Shown here one piece after another: positions 10,449 to 18,342 of a stretch of DNA of 64,000 bases (positions within the stretch are counted from its first letter, which is position 1; each line of letters begins with the position of its first letter). The notes below the pieces were generated by a model that had not been told where the DNA came from, did no database searches, and was given only the letters and a program-made list of their open reading frames with translations. Origin of the DNA: Polyangiaceae bacterium (GTDB lineage Bacteria; Myxococcota_A; Polyangia; Polyangiales; Polyangiaceae); assembly GCA_016715885.1 (NCBI GenBank), contig JADJXL010000010.1:1-64000 (forward strand), in the 5' to 3' direction. A program made the translations under genes and the position numbers.

Positions 10449-11345
10449 TCACCGCTCGATGGTCACCGGCGTCCATTCGAACGTTTTCACGCGGGCTTCG
10501 CGGAAGATGTTCATGACTTTGGGCGTGACGAGGACGTAGGGCGACGGACGCTTCTCGCCAAATCCTTTTTCCTTGTTTTCGGGCCAAAACTCGCCAAACC
10601 ATTCCCACGTCAGGTTGAAGTCCTGCATCCCGACCAGATCCTCTTCGCGGTAGGGCTGCTTGGGGAAATTCATGCGACCTCCCCGCCGACAAACCTTGCA
10701 AAGATACTCCTCATCCTTTGCTGTAAGCTCCCCGCGCATAGGGGGCATCGTATGTTCGATGAGGATTTGGTCGCGGGCCACGCTGGTCCATTTGTCGTTT
10801 CTCAATCGCGCTCGAACGTCGCCAAACGAGATTCCGGTGACGCCGGCGTCTTTGAGCTTCTTGACCATGCCGCCGTCGACGATGATCACCCCATCGAAGC
10901 TACCGATGGCGCGATGTTTTCGGATCCGACTCAGCTTGTCGCCGTCGACGTAGAGCACCGAGGCTTGTCGTGCACCTGTGCCGCAGTTCGCGCATGCTTC
11001 GGACATGTCGTACTTGGTACCGTATAGTAAGGCCGGGCCAAGGCTGTCCTTGAAATTATCTGGACGCATCAGGAGCAACCGCGCATTTTGGCGGTCTTCG
11101 TTGGAGTATTCGATGTACGTGTACGTATCGACTTCGACGCCGTGTTGTTGCAGTAACGCGAATACCTTGGGAACGCGTTCGTCACTTTCGTCGAGGTCGA
11201 TGTACACGGAGACGTTGCGTATGTTCATGATGGAGCCAGCCAATACTTCCGCAACGTCCGGCCCGCAGGCCGTGGGGATCAGAATCGCGTCTGCTTCGCC
11301 GGGAATGTTTTCTGCCCGAAATTTAATAGATATTTTCGTTTTCAT
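10449..11345 (-). CDS. SitI-like double-CXXC immunity protein, intact
   Basis: This 298-residue frame is the one undamaged immunity gene of the array. A variable N-terminal domain (MKTKISIKFRAENIPGEAD, residues 1-85) is followed by the junction EYSNEDRQNARLLLMRP, a first Cys pair CANCGTG (about 125), a helical/beta segment KHRAIGSFDGVIIVDGGM, and a second pair CKVCRRGGR (about 217). It ends DFNLTWEWFGEFWP...KTFEWTPVTIER. The two CXXC pairs could bind one zinc ion. The gene follows the toxin at 11374-13054 after 28 bp and precedes the next toxin leader by 70 bp, the fixed spacing of the tandem unit. Assigned as the antidote for the adjacent toxin by family and position. Confidence 0.85.
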   Translation of the reverse strand: MKTKISIKFRAENIPGEADAILIPTACGPDVAEVLAGSIMNIRNVSVYIDLDESDERVPKVFALLQQHGVEVDTYTYIEYSNEDRQNARLLLMRPDNFKDSLGPALLYGTKYDMSEACANCGTGARQASVLYVDGDKLSRIRKHRAIGSFDGVIIVDGGMVKKLKDAGVTGISFGDVRARLRNDKWTSVARDQILIEHTMPPMRGELTAKDEEYLCKVCRRGGRMNFPKQPYREEDLVGMQDFNLTWEWFGEFWPENKEKGFGEKRPSPYVLVTPKVMNIFREARVKTFEWTPVTIER

Positions 11346-11373
11346 TGATCTCCGCCCTCGTCACGAGAAGCCG

Positions 11374-13054
11374 TCATTTCTTGAAGTATCCCTCGATGGC
11401 CGTAAGCCAAGAGGGATAATCCTTGTAGACCTTTTGGTACATTTGCCACACGTCAGCGGGCTCTAATTTTTTCTCCGTCTTCTTGAGGGTATCCAGCAGC
11501 TCGTTATGCGCCTTCGTCAAGCGCCCCGTAATCAACTCATGCTGCTCCTTGGATAGAATGATCGCAGGGATATCATCGATCGCTTGCTTCCCCATGCCGA
11601 AGACATCTTCCGCCACGTCCACCTCCAGAACATGATGCGCCTGGAACTTCCCTTCCCATCCCCTCGTGAAGATCTTGGCCCGCGAATACGGCAGAATCAC
11701 AGCCGCATCCCGAAGCGATGGCGCCATGGCTTTGCCAAATGACTCGAGGGCTTCGAAGGGCTTCGTGTTGCCCTGCTTCAGCGCCGCGATGGCTTTGTCT
11801 ATTACGGCTTGCTCGGGCTCGTGCGCCAACTGCTCCGCGATTTCCCTTGACAAGACCTTCGGATCCAAGATGCCGGCTACTTTCTTTTGGCTGAGCGCCC
11901 TCGTGACCGTCTCGATGAACTCCTTACCCGACTTGAACGGGATCCCGATGACCGCGAACGTACCCGCGGCCGCTTGAAGGAGCAACAAATCCGGCCCGCC
12001 AGCGTTTTTCCCGGACGGGATCCCGTACCGCGAGCCGTTCGGATCCTCGAGCGAACCCGATGTGTCGCCCGAGGCCAACGCGCCGGCGATTGCCAAGTTG
12101 CGCGAGAGCACTTGCAAGAAGTTCAGTGGCGGCCCGTTGCCGTCCGGGCCCGATGTCGACGTGGTTTGCCCGTCGCCTTTCTTGGGACTTGCCGGGTTTG
12201 CCGCAGTCGTCGACGTCGTTTGGCCGTTGCCCGTGCCCGTCGACGTCGTTTGGCCGTTGCCTTGCTTGGAGTCGCCCTGCGCCGCTTCCCTGGCCGCAGT
12301 GACCTCGGCCAGGTTTCCCGTACCCGCGACCCGGTCGTACGGCAGGGGCCGGTTTCTTCGGACAGCGCAATCTTGTGTTTTTGCCGAAATAGTACACAGA
12401 CTCTGGAGGCGCACTTGCATCGAAGACGAAGATGATGTCAGCGTTTGCGGCTTCTTGCGCGAAAGCCGATTCTTGTTCGCGCGGGAATAATGTCTTTTAT
12501 CCTTGTCTCCCCAGAAGTGCCCACTGACCGACCTTGTTCGAAACCCCCGGCTGACGCACGCATACGTGCACGCGCGGGGGCGCCGTCTTCTTGCGGGGCT
12601 TGCTGCCTTGCGCCGGTGCCGCGAAGAACCGCGGATCGCCACGACCACCCGACTCCTCGGCGACCGTGACCTCAGGTGGCTCGATCCCGTGAAAAAACTC
12701 CGCTGGATCCGCCAAGAACCGCACCGGTTTCGCGCAGGTCAAACCGTACTCCGGCGGCATTCTCGATATGCTCGATCGGGGTGCGTCGGGGTCGTATTCG
12801 AAAAACACATCCGCACGGTGCGCAAACCACCTCAATTCAGCGGGATCCTCGCCCGTGACGAGCTGTCCCGTCTCCGAATTGAATGCCCACAGATTCACGT
12901 CCTCGGGGACATCGAGCGGTTTGTCGCAAATATGCACGACGTCCGCGCGGGGATTGCTCCATTGGAGGTCGCCCATTGTGAGGCAACCGGCGCTGCATAG
13001 CAGCAGCAATGCGCACATGAATTGCAAGAACGGTGGCAGGTGGTGCTTCGGCAT
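11374..13054 (-). pseudogene. SitA-like polymorphic lipoprotein toxin, several short indels
   Basis: The lipoprotein leader and N-terminal domain are intact (LLLCSAGC, then ICDKPLDVPEDVNLWAFN) through VRQPGVSNKVGQWA. Between about 12520 and 12345 it differs from its near-identical sister at 8707-10378 by small losses: three bases at CAGAA/TTTGCCC, one T in a T-run near 12495, and a few bases near 12345. These throw the frame off and then back. The rest is clean: NGQTTST linker, GGPDLLLLQAAAGTFAVIG, and a tip with QAHHVLEVDVAED and DDIPAIILSKEQHELI. The tip differs from the sister copy although the 1.1 kb upstream is almost the same, the pattern expected when toxin tips are exchanged on a shared delivery body. 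The immunity gene follows by 28 bp. Confidence 0.8.
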
Positions 13055-13124
13055 ACGGCGAGCACAACAGCATGCGTCAGGCGGGTCAAGGCATTCGTTG
13101 GCGAGGTGCTGGTCCAGGCCGTCG

Positions 13125-14044
13125 TCAGCCCTCGATGCTCACCGGCGTCCATTCGAACGTTTTCACGCGGGCTTCGCGGAAAAGGTTCATGACTTTGGGT
13201 GTGACGAGGATGTGCGGACTCGAAAATTTGGATCTGCGCGCGTTGCCGTCGAAGCTGTAGTAACCAAACCATTCCCAGGTCAAATTAAAATCCTTCATGC
13301 CGATCAGGTCTTCTTCATGATGGCGCTTGCTCGAGCAGAAGGGATGACCGCCGCGCCGACAAACTTTGCAGAGGCCCTGTGCCTCGTCCGCTGTAAGTTC
13401 CCCTCGCATCGGGGGCAGTGTGGATTCGATGAGGATTTGGTCTCGGTCGATGGGGTTCCAGTCCCCGATGTCGTCACGCGCGTGCACTTCGGCGAATGAA
13501 ATGCCGGTGATCCCTGCGCTTTCCAGCATTTTGCGCATGGCTTCATCGACGAGGATGTGGTCATTGCGCGTCATGATGGCGCGATGTTTCCGCAGTCTTG
13601 GTAAGTCCTTGCGTTTTACGCGTTCATACCAGACTTGCTTGGCGCCCGTTCCGCAATGCGGACAGGCATGTTTCAGGTCGTATTTCGTGCCGAGCTCCGA
13701 ATCGATGGATTGCAGGTAATCGCTACCGGCCGACATCTTCAACAGGCGGGCCGTTTGGAGGTCTTCTTCGAGTATTCGACGGATTTCTTCGTCGAGACAT
13801 CGGCAAGGATCCCATGCGTCGCGAGCAGCTCGCACAATTTCGGGATTCGCTCGTCGCCTTCGTTGAACGTGACGTCGACGAAGAGACCCGGATACATTTC
13901 GTTCGTGGTCGTGTCGAAAAGGTGGATGCCCGCGATGGCATGGACTTCCTCTTGCGTACAGCCTATCGAACCTAGGATTTCTTCTGCCTTTTCGTGAGCT
14001 TTCCCGACCTCGAACGATATGGTTACCGTGACCGTTGTTTTCAT
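13125..14044 (-). pseudogene. Extra SitI-like immunity gene without its own toxin, one frameshift
   Basis: Starts MKTTVTVTISFEVGKAHEK, with its ATG overlapping the stop of the unshifted frame of the preceding immunity gene. A one-base change near 13755 separates VEYSKKT from the continuation LQTARLLKMSAGSDY. The repaired protein has CPHCGTG and CKVCRRGG pairs and ends FREARVKTFEWTPVSIEG. It is the most divergent member (WFGYYSFDG replaces WFGEFWPEN). It follows another immunity gene and not a toxin, so it is either an orphan antidote acquired against foreign kin toxins or the survivor of a unit whose toxin was deleted. The usual 70-bp spacer then leads to the next toxin leader. Confidence 0.75.
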
Positions 14045-14084
14045 CTGATTGCCCTGGTTGATTGCAGGTTGTGCTGGCGTGGTT

Positions 14085-14979
14085 TCATTGCTCGATGGCC
14101 ACCGGCGTCCAGTCGAGTGATTTCACGCCAGCGTCGCGGAATATGTTCATGACTTTGGGCGTGACGAGGACGCTTGGATTCGGGCGCTTTTTCTGAGCGT
14201 CGCTTTTCCTTGTCTTCGGCCCAAAACTCGCCGAACCATTCCCAGGTCAGGTTGAAGTCTTTCATACCAACCAGATCCTCTTCACGGTAGGGCTTGTCCG
14301 GGGACGACATGCGACCTCCCCGCCGACAAACTTTGCAGAGATACTCCTCATCCTTTGCCGAAAGCTCCCCGCGCATGGGAGGCATCGAGTGTTCGATGAG
14401 GATTTGGTCGCGCGCCACCATGCTCCATTTCCCGTTTTCGTGGCGCGCTCGAACATCGCCAAAGCTGATTCCGGTGATGCCTGCGTCGACCAGCTTCTTG
14501 CGCATGCCCCCATCGACGAGAACCTCGCGGGTCCACGCCTGAACGGCACGGTGCTTTCGAATCGTCGCGATCTCGTCGTTGTCCACGTAGAGCACCGATG
14601 TTTGCTTCGCGCCCGCATGACAATTTGGGCATGCGTTCGTGAGGTCGTATTCGGTACCATAATTGAAGCCGGCGCAAATTTCGACGTCGTTGGCCGGTCT
14701 CATCCACAAAAGCCGCGCGTTTTGACGGTCTTCGTCGGAGTATTCGGTGTACTCACCGCCCCATGGTTCGACTCCGTGTTTTTTCAGGTATTCGCGAACT
14801 TTCATGACTAACGGGTCTTCGGCATCGAATTTGAGCCAAACAATCACCTGGTGCACGTTCAGAACCGTAAAATCCTCGATATCCGTCACGCGCAGTTTGC
14901 ACCCTGTGGCTTCAAATAACCCAGTCGCTCCTTCGGGGAGATCATGGGCGCGGATCCTCATGCTGATGACCTGCTTCAT
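14085..14979 (-). pseudogene. SitI-like double-CXXC immunity protein, C-terminal frameshift
   Basis: Begins MKQVISMRIRAHDLPEGATG and is clean through CPNCHAG, CKVCRRGGR and DFNLTWEWFGEFWAEDKEK. Near 14203 one extra base diverts the frame, which then reads on to 14041. Removing it gives the family ending SVLVTPKVMNIFRDAG...DWTPVAIEQ with a stop at 14085-14087. So the expected product is about 298 residues and only the final 40 are affected. It is 19 bp downstream of the intact toxin gene and is its likely antidote. The first Cys pair is CPNCH, without the usual Gly after the second Cys. Confidence 0.78.
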
Positions 14980-14998
14980 CGCTATCCTCCGTCGCTCG

Positions 14999-16645
14999 TC
15001 ATTTTTTGAAATATCCCTCGATGGCCTTGAGCCAGTTGGGATAATCTTTGTAGACTTCTTGGTACATCGCCCACACCTCGGCTTTGTGTGGCATTTCCTC
15101 TTTGCCCCTTTTCTTGACTGTATCCATGAGCGCGTTTTTTGCCCTCCGTAGGTTGTTCGTGATCACCTCATGCTCCGTCTTCGAGAGGATGACAGCCGGA
15201 GCATCAGCGATGGCCTGCTTGTCAAATATCTCCATCCACTTGACTTCGTAGATGTGATGTGCCTGGTACTTGGCTTCCCACCCCGCCGTGAAGATCTGCG
15301 CCCGCGAGTACGGCAGGATCGTTCCAGCGTCCCGAAGCGACATCGCCATGGCCATGCCGTACGACTCGACAATCTCCCCTTTCAGGGCCTTGTCCAGTTG
15401 GGCTTTTGTAGGTTCTTTTGCCAGCTCTTCCGCGATCTCCTTTGACAAAACCTTCGGGTCCAAGATGACCGCCACCTTCTTTTCGCTGCGCGCCGTGATG
15501 AGCCTTTCGATGAACGCCTTGCCCGACTTGAACGGGATCCCGATGATCGCGAACGTACCCGCGGCCGCTTGAAGGAGCAACAAATCCGGCCCGCCAGCGT
15601 TTTTCCCGGACGGGATCCCGTAGCGCGAACCGTTCGGATCCTTCAGCGAGCCCGACGTGTCGCCCGAGGCCAACGCGCCGGCGATCGCCAGGTTGCGCGC
15701 GAGCACCTCCAAAAAATTCAGCGGCCGCCCGTTGCCATCCGCGCTCGATGTCGACGTGGTTTGACCGTCGCCTTTCTTGGGATTTGCCGCGTTCGTCGAC
15801 GTTGATGTCGTTTGCCCGTTGTTCGTCGATGCCGTTTGCCCGTTGCCAATCTTGGGAGCCGCTGTCGTTGGCGCCATCGTCGAGGTCGCATGGGCCATCA
15901 TCTTCAGCGTTTGCGAACGCACGGCCTGGTCGTATGTCATCCGCGGTTTATTCGGACAACTCAGCTTCTTCGGGTCCGTGACGAACCAGTACACGGACTC
16001 TGGAGGTGCAGTCGCATCGTAAACGAAAACGGCGTCCGCGTTGGCAGCCGCCTCGGCAAATTCCCTTGCGTTGCCCGTCAGCCGATTTTCTTTGACATCA
16101 CCGACCATGGCCCATTCGTCGACATCGGCCTTGACCCACGACGGACGTACGCACACGTGCACGCGTGGAGGATCCTTCCTCTTGCCAGGCTTTTTCCCTT
16201 GCGCCGGTGCAGCGAAAAAACGCGGATCGCCACGACCAACCGACTCCTCGGCGACCGTGACCTCAGGTGGCTCGATCCCGCGAAAAAATTCCGCAGGATC
16301 CGCCAAGAACCGCACCGGTTTCGCGCAGGTCAAACCGTACTCCGGCGGCATTCTCGAGGCGCTCGATCGGGGCGCATCGGGGTCGTATTCAAAGAACACA
16401 TCCGCACGGTGCGCAAAAAACCTCAATTCAGCGGGATCGTCGCCCGTGACGAGCTGTCCCGTCGCGCTGTTCCACGCCCATAGATTCACGTTATGAGGGA
16501 CATCGAGCGGTTTGTCGCAGATATGCACGACCTCCGCGCGGGGATTGCTCCATTGGAGGTCCGCCATTGTGAGGCAACCGGCGCTGCATAGCAGCAGCAA
16601 TGCGCACACGAATTGCAAGAACGGTGGCAAGTAGTGCTTCGGCAT
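14999..16645 (-). CDS. SitA-like polymorphic lipoprotein toxin, intact (548 aa)
   Basis: This is the only complete toxin of the array. MPKHYLPPFLQFVCALLLLC ends in lipobox SAGC, so it is an outer-membrane lipoprotein candidate. Residues about 25-180 form a conserved N-terminal domain (LQWSNPRAEVVHICDKPLD, then RMPPEYGLTCAKPVRFLAD). Residues about 245-305 are a Thr/Ser/Asn linker with repeated NGQT(T/A)ST. The delivery segment GGPDLLLLQAAAGTFAIIG follows. The tip from about residue 458 has QAHHIYEVK, DAPAVILSKTEHEVITNN and a YQEVYKDYPNWLKAIEGYF ending, resembling a His-rich HNH-type nuclease. I recall this architecture as SitA6-like. The CRISPR array begins 79 bp upstream on the coding-strand side, so its promoter lies in that gap or further up, inside or beyond the array. 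No good Shine-Dalgarno is visible. Confidence 0.85.
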   Translation of the reverse strand: MPKHYLPPFLQFVCALLLLCSAGCLTMADLQWSNPRAEVVHICDKPLDVPHNVNLWAWNSATGQLVTGDDPAELRFFAHRADVFFEYDPDAPRSSASRMPPEYGLTCAKPVRFLADPAEFFRGIEPPEVTVAEESVGRGDPRFFAAPAQGKKPGKRKDPPRVHVCVRPSWVKADVDEWAMVGDVKENRLTGNAREFAEAAANADAVFVYDATAPPESVYWFVTDPKKLSCPNKPRMTYDQAVRSQTLKMMAHATSTMAPTTAAPKIGNGQTASTNNGQTTSTSTNAANPKKGDGQTTSTSSADGNGRPLNFLEVLARNLAIAGALASGDTSGSLKDPNGSRYGIPSGKNAGGPDLLLLQAAAGTFAIIGIPFKSGKAFIERLITARSEKKVAVILDPKVLSKEIAEELAKEPTKAQLDKALKGEIVESYGMAMAMSLRDAGTILPYSRAQIFTAGWEAKYQAHHIYEVKWMEIFDKQAIADAPAVILSKTEHEVITNNLRRAKNALMDTVKKRGKEEMPHKAEVWAMYQEVYKDYPNWLKAIEGYFKK

Positions 16646-16723
16646 ACCGCGAGCACAACAGCATGCGTCAAGCGAGTCAAGGCATTCATCGCGCAGTCGT
16701 CGAGGCGTTGCCGGCCGGGAAAC

Positions 16724-17675
16724 GTTTCAATGCCCTTTGAGCGGGCGACCCCGTTGCGGGGAATTTCAAGGGGTCTCGGTACGAGGCCTCGATCGCATTG
16801 TTTCAATGCCCTTTGAGCGGGCGACCCCGTTGCGGGACCATGAAATTCGCCATCGCCGCCATCGCCGCCATCGCCGCGTTTCAATGCCCTTTGAGCGGGC
16901 GACCCCGTTGCGGGAAGGTGGTGGTTCCGCGAAAGCCGGGGCACTATCTCTATTTGTTTCAATGCCCTTTGAGCGGGCGACCCCGTTGCGGGCACAAAAT
17001 AAACTACCACCCGTACAACGGGTGTTACTGTTTCAATGCCCTTTGAGCGGGCGACCCCGTTGCGGGAAAGTGGTGTGATGAGGAGCCGTTGGCCGCGGAT
17101 TGTCCTTGTTTCAATGCCCTTTGAGCGGGCGACCCCGTTGCGGGACGATCAATGCGCCGCTCTCGCCCTCGTTCTCGTCAGCGTTTCAATGCCCTTTGAG
17201 CGGGCGACCCCGTTGCGGGGCGTCGAACTGCAGTGCGACAGCACTGCATGCGTTTTTGTTTCAATGCCCTTTGAGCGGGCGACCCCGTTGCGGGCTGAAT
17301 TACCTTCAAGCAGAAGGTGGTAACGTTTTTGTTTCAATGCCCTTTGAGCGGGCGACCCCGTTGCGGGACGCAATCGTTCGACACGATTCCAAGTCCTGCA
17401 AAACCTGTTTCAATGCCCTTTGAGCGGGCGACCCCGTTGCGGGGTGCTTCATGCGACCTCATTTCGCTTGGATCACTACACAACTGTTTCAATGCCCTTT
17501 GAGCGGGCGACCCCGTTGCGGGCCTTGGGATTTGCCGTCGCGCCCGTCGAGGCCAACGTCGCGTTTCAATGCCCTTTGAGCGGGCGACCCCGTTGCGGGG
17601 TTCCCCCTTTCTATTGTATAGTTTTTATTATTATAGCTGTTTCAATGCCCTTTGAGCGGGCGACCCCGTTGCGGG
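16724..17675 (-). CRISPR. CRISPR array, 13 repeats and 12 spacers, no cas genes in window
   Basis: Thirteen identical 37-bp repeats start at 16724, 16800, 16878, 16956, 17030, 17108, 17183, 17258, 17331, 17407, 17486, 17563 and 17639. On the plus strand each begins GTTTCAATGCCCTTTGAG and ends CGACCCCGTTGCGGG. Spacers are 36-42 bp and all different. On the minus strand the repeat ends in ATTGAAAC, the 8-nt handle seen in many type I and type III crRNAs, so I infer minus-strand transcription with the leader above 17675. The absence of repeat decay gives no independent polarity. No cas gene is recognisable anywhere in the window, so processing must use proteins encoded elsewhere. Repeat-plus-spacer units of about 75-79 bp create spurious open frames. 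Confidence 0.97.
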
Positions 17676-17900
17676 TGACCCCCCTCGGGACCCCTCGCAA
17701 CTGCCTTGTTTGTAAGCTCCCCAAATCTGGAATCGCTGACCTCACCCCTACAGCGAGCTCAACAACTCCGATCACCACCCCGCAACAGGTGACCTTTCGT
17801 GCCTTTCCCCTGCAATCTCGCAAGGTTGACACCAAGCGCTAACCCCCCCGGGTTTTGTGGCCCGGACGCGGTTAGCCTTTCCAGCTTTTCACAGACCAAC
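17676..17900 (-). promoter_or_regulatory. Probable CRISPR leader region with an inverted repeat
   Basis: This stretch flanks the repeat end that I infer to be leader-proximal and has no convincing gene. It is less G-rich than its surroundings and holds an imperfect hairpin at 17838-17876 (GCTAACC ... GGTTAGC, with an inner CCGGG/CCCGG pairing), followed on the plus strand by CTTTTC. Assignment as leader rests only on repeat orientation and position. Confidence 0.4.
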
Positions 17901-18038
17901 TCGGACGGCTCCCTACCGCCCACTCCCACTCTCGCCCACAACTTCCTCCCTGTAAAGAAAATTCATCACCCGCCTCCACCCACACGCCAACCGGCACCCC
18001 CAAACGCGTCTACCCGGTGTCGATTCGCGCATCAGGCC

Positions 18039-18225
18039 CCCGGATGCACCGCTCGAACATCTCGAAACCCTGCACCCCACCCCCTGATGCGCCTTCTCGA
18101 AACGTCGAACCCGTGCACCCCACCCCCTGATGCGCCTTCCCGAAATGTCGAACCCCTGCACCCCACCCCCGAGTGCACCCTCTCGAAACGTCGAAAGCGC
18201 GTACCCCACCCCCCATGCACCGAAT
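18039..18225. repeat. About four tandem copies of a ~44-bp unit
   Basis: Units share TGCACCCCACCCCCTGATGC followed by a GCCTTCTCGAAACGTCGAA-like segment, and later copies drift (GAGTGCACC, CATGCACC). No gene is supported between the CRISPR flank and the end of the minus-strand lipoprotein gene at 18343. A 20-base match (CGTTGGCGAGGTGCTGGTCC) to the sitA/sitI inter-unit spacer lies just after, at about 18243. Confidence 0.75.
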
Positions 18226-18342
18226 CGACGCGGACGCGTTTCCGTTGGCGAGGTGCTGGTCCTGGTGCATTCTTCACGCGCGGACGGCGCACCGCCATCG
18301 ACGTCGTCAAAGCGATTCTTACTCAATCCATATGGGACGCAA

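Noticed and set aside
16724..17675. Possibility of cas genes flanking the array
   Set aside because: The neighbours are sitA/sitI genes and a lipoprotein; none shows Cas1, Cas2, Cas3, Cas6, Cas7 or Cas10 features.
16737..17842. Several open frames across the CRISPR region repeating MPFERATPLR or QCPLSGRPRCG
   Set aside because: They are translations of the CRISPR repeat, kept open by unit lengths near multiples of three.
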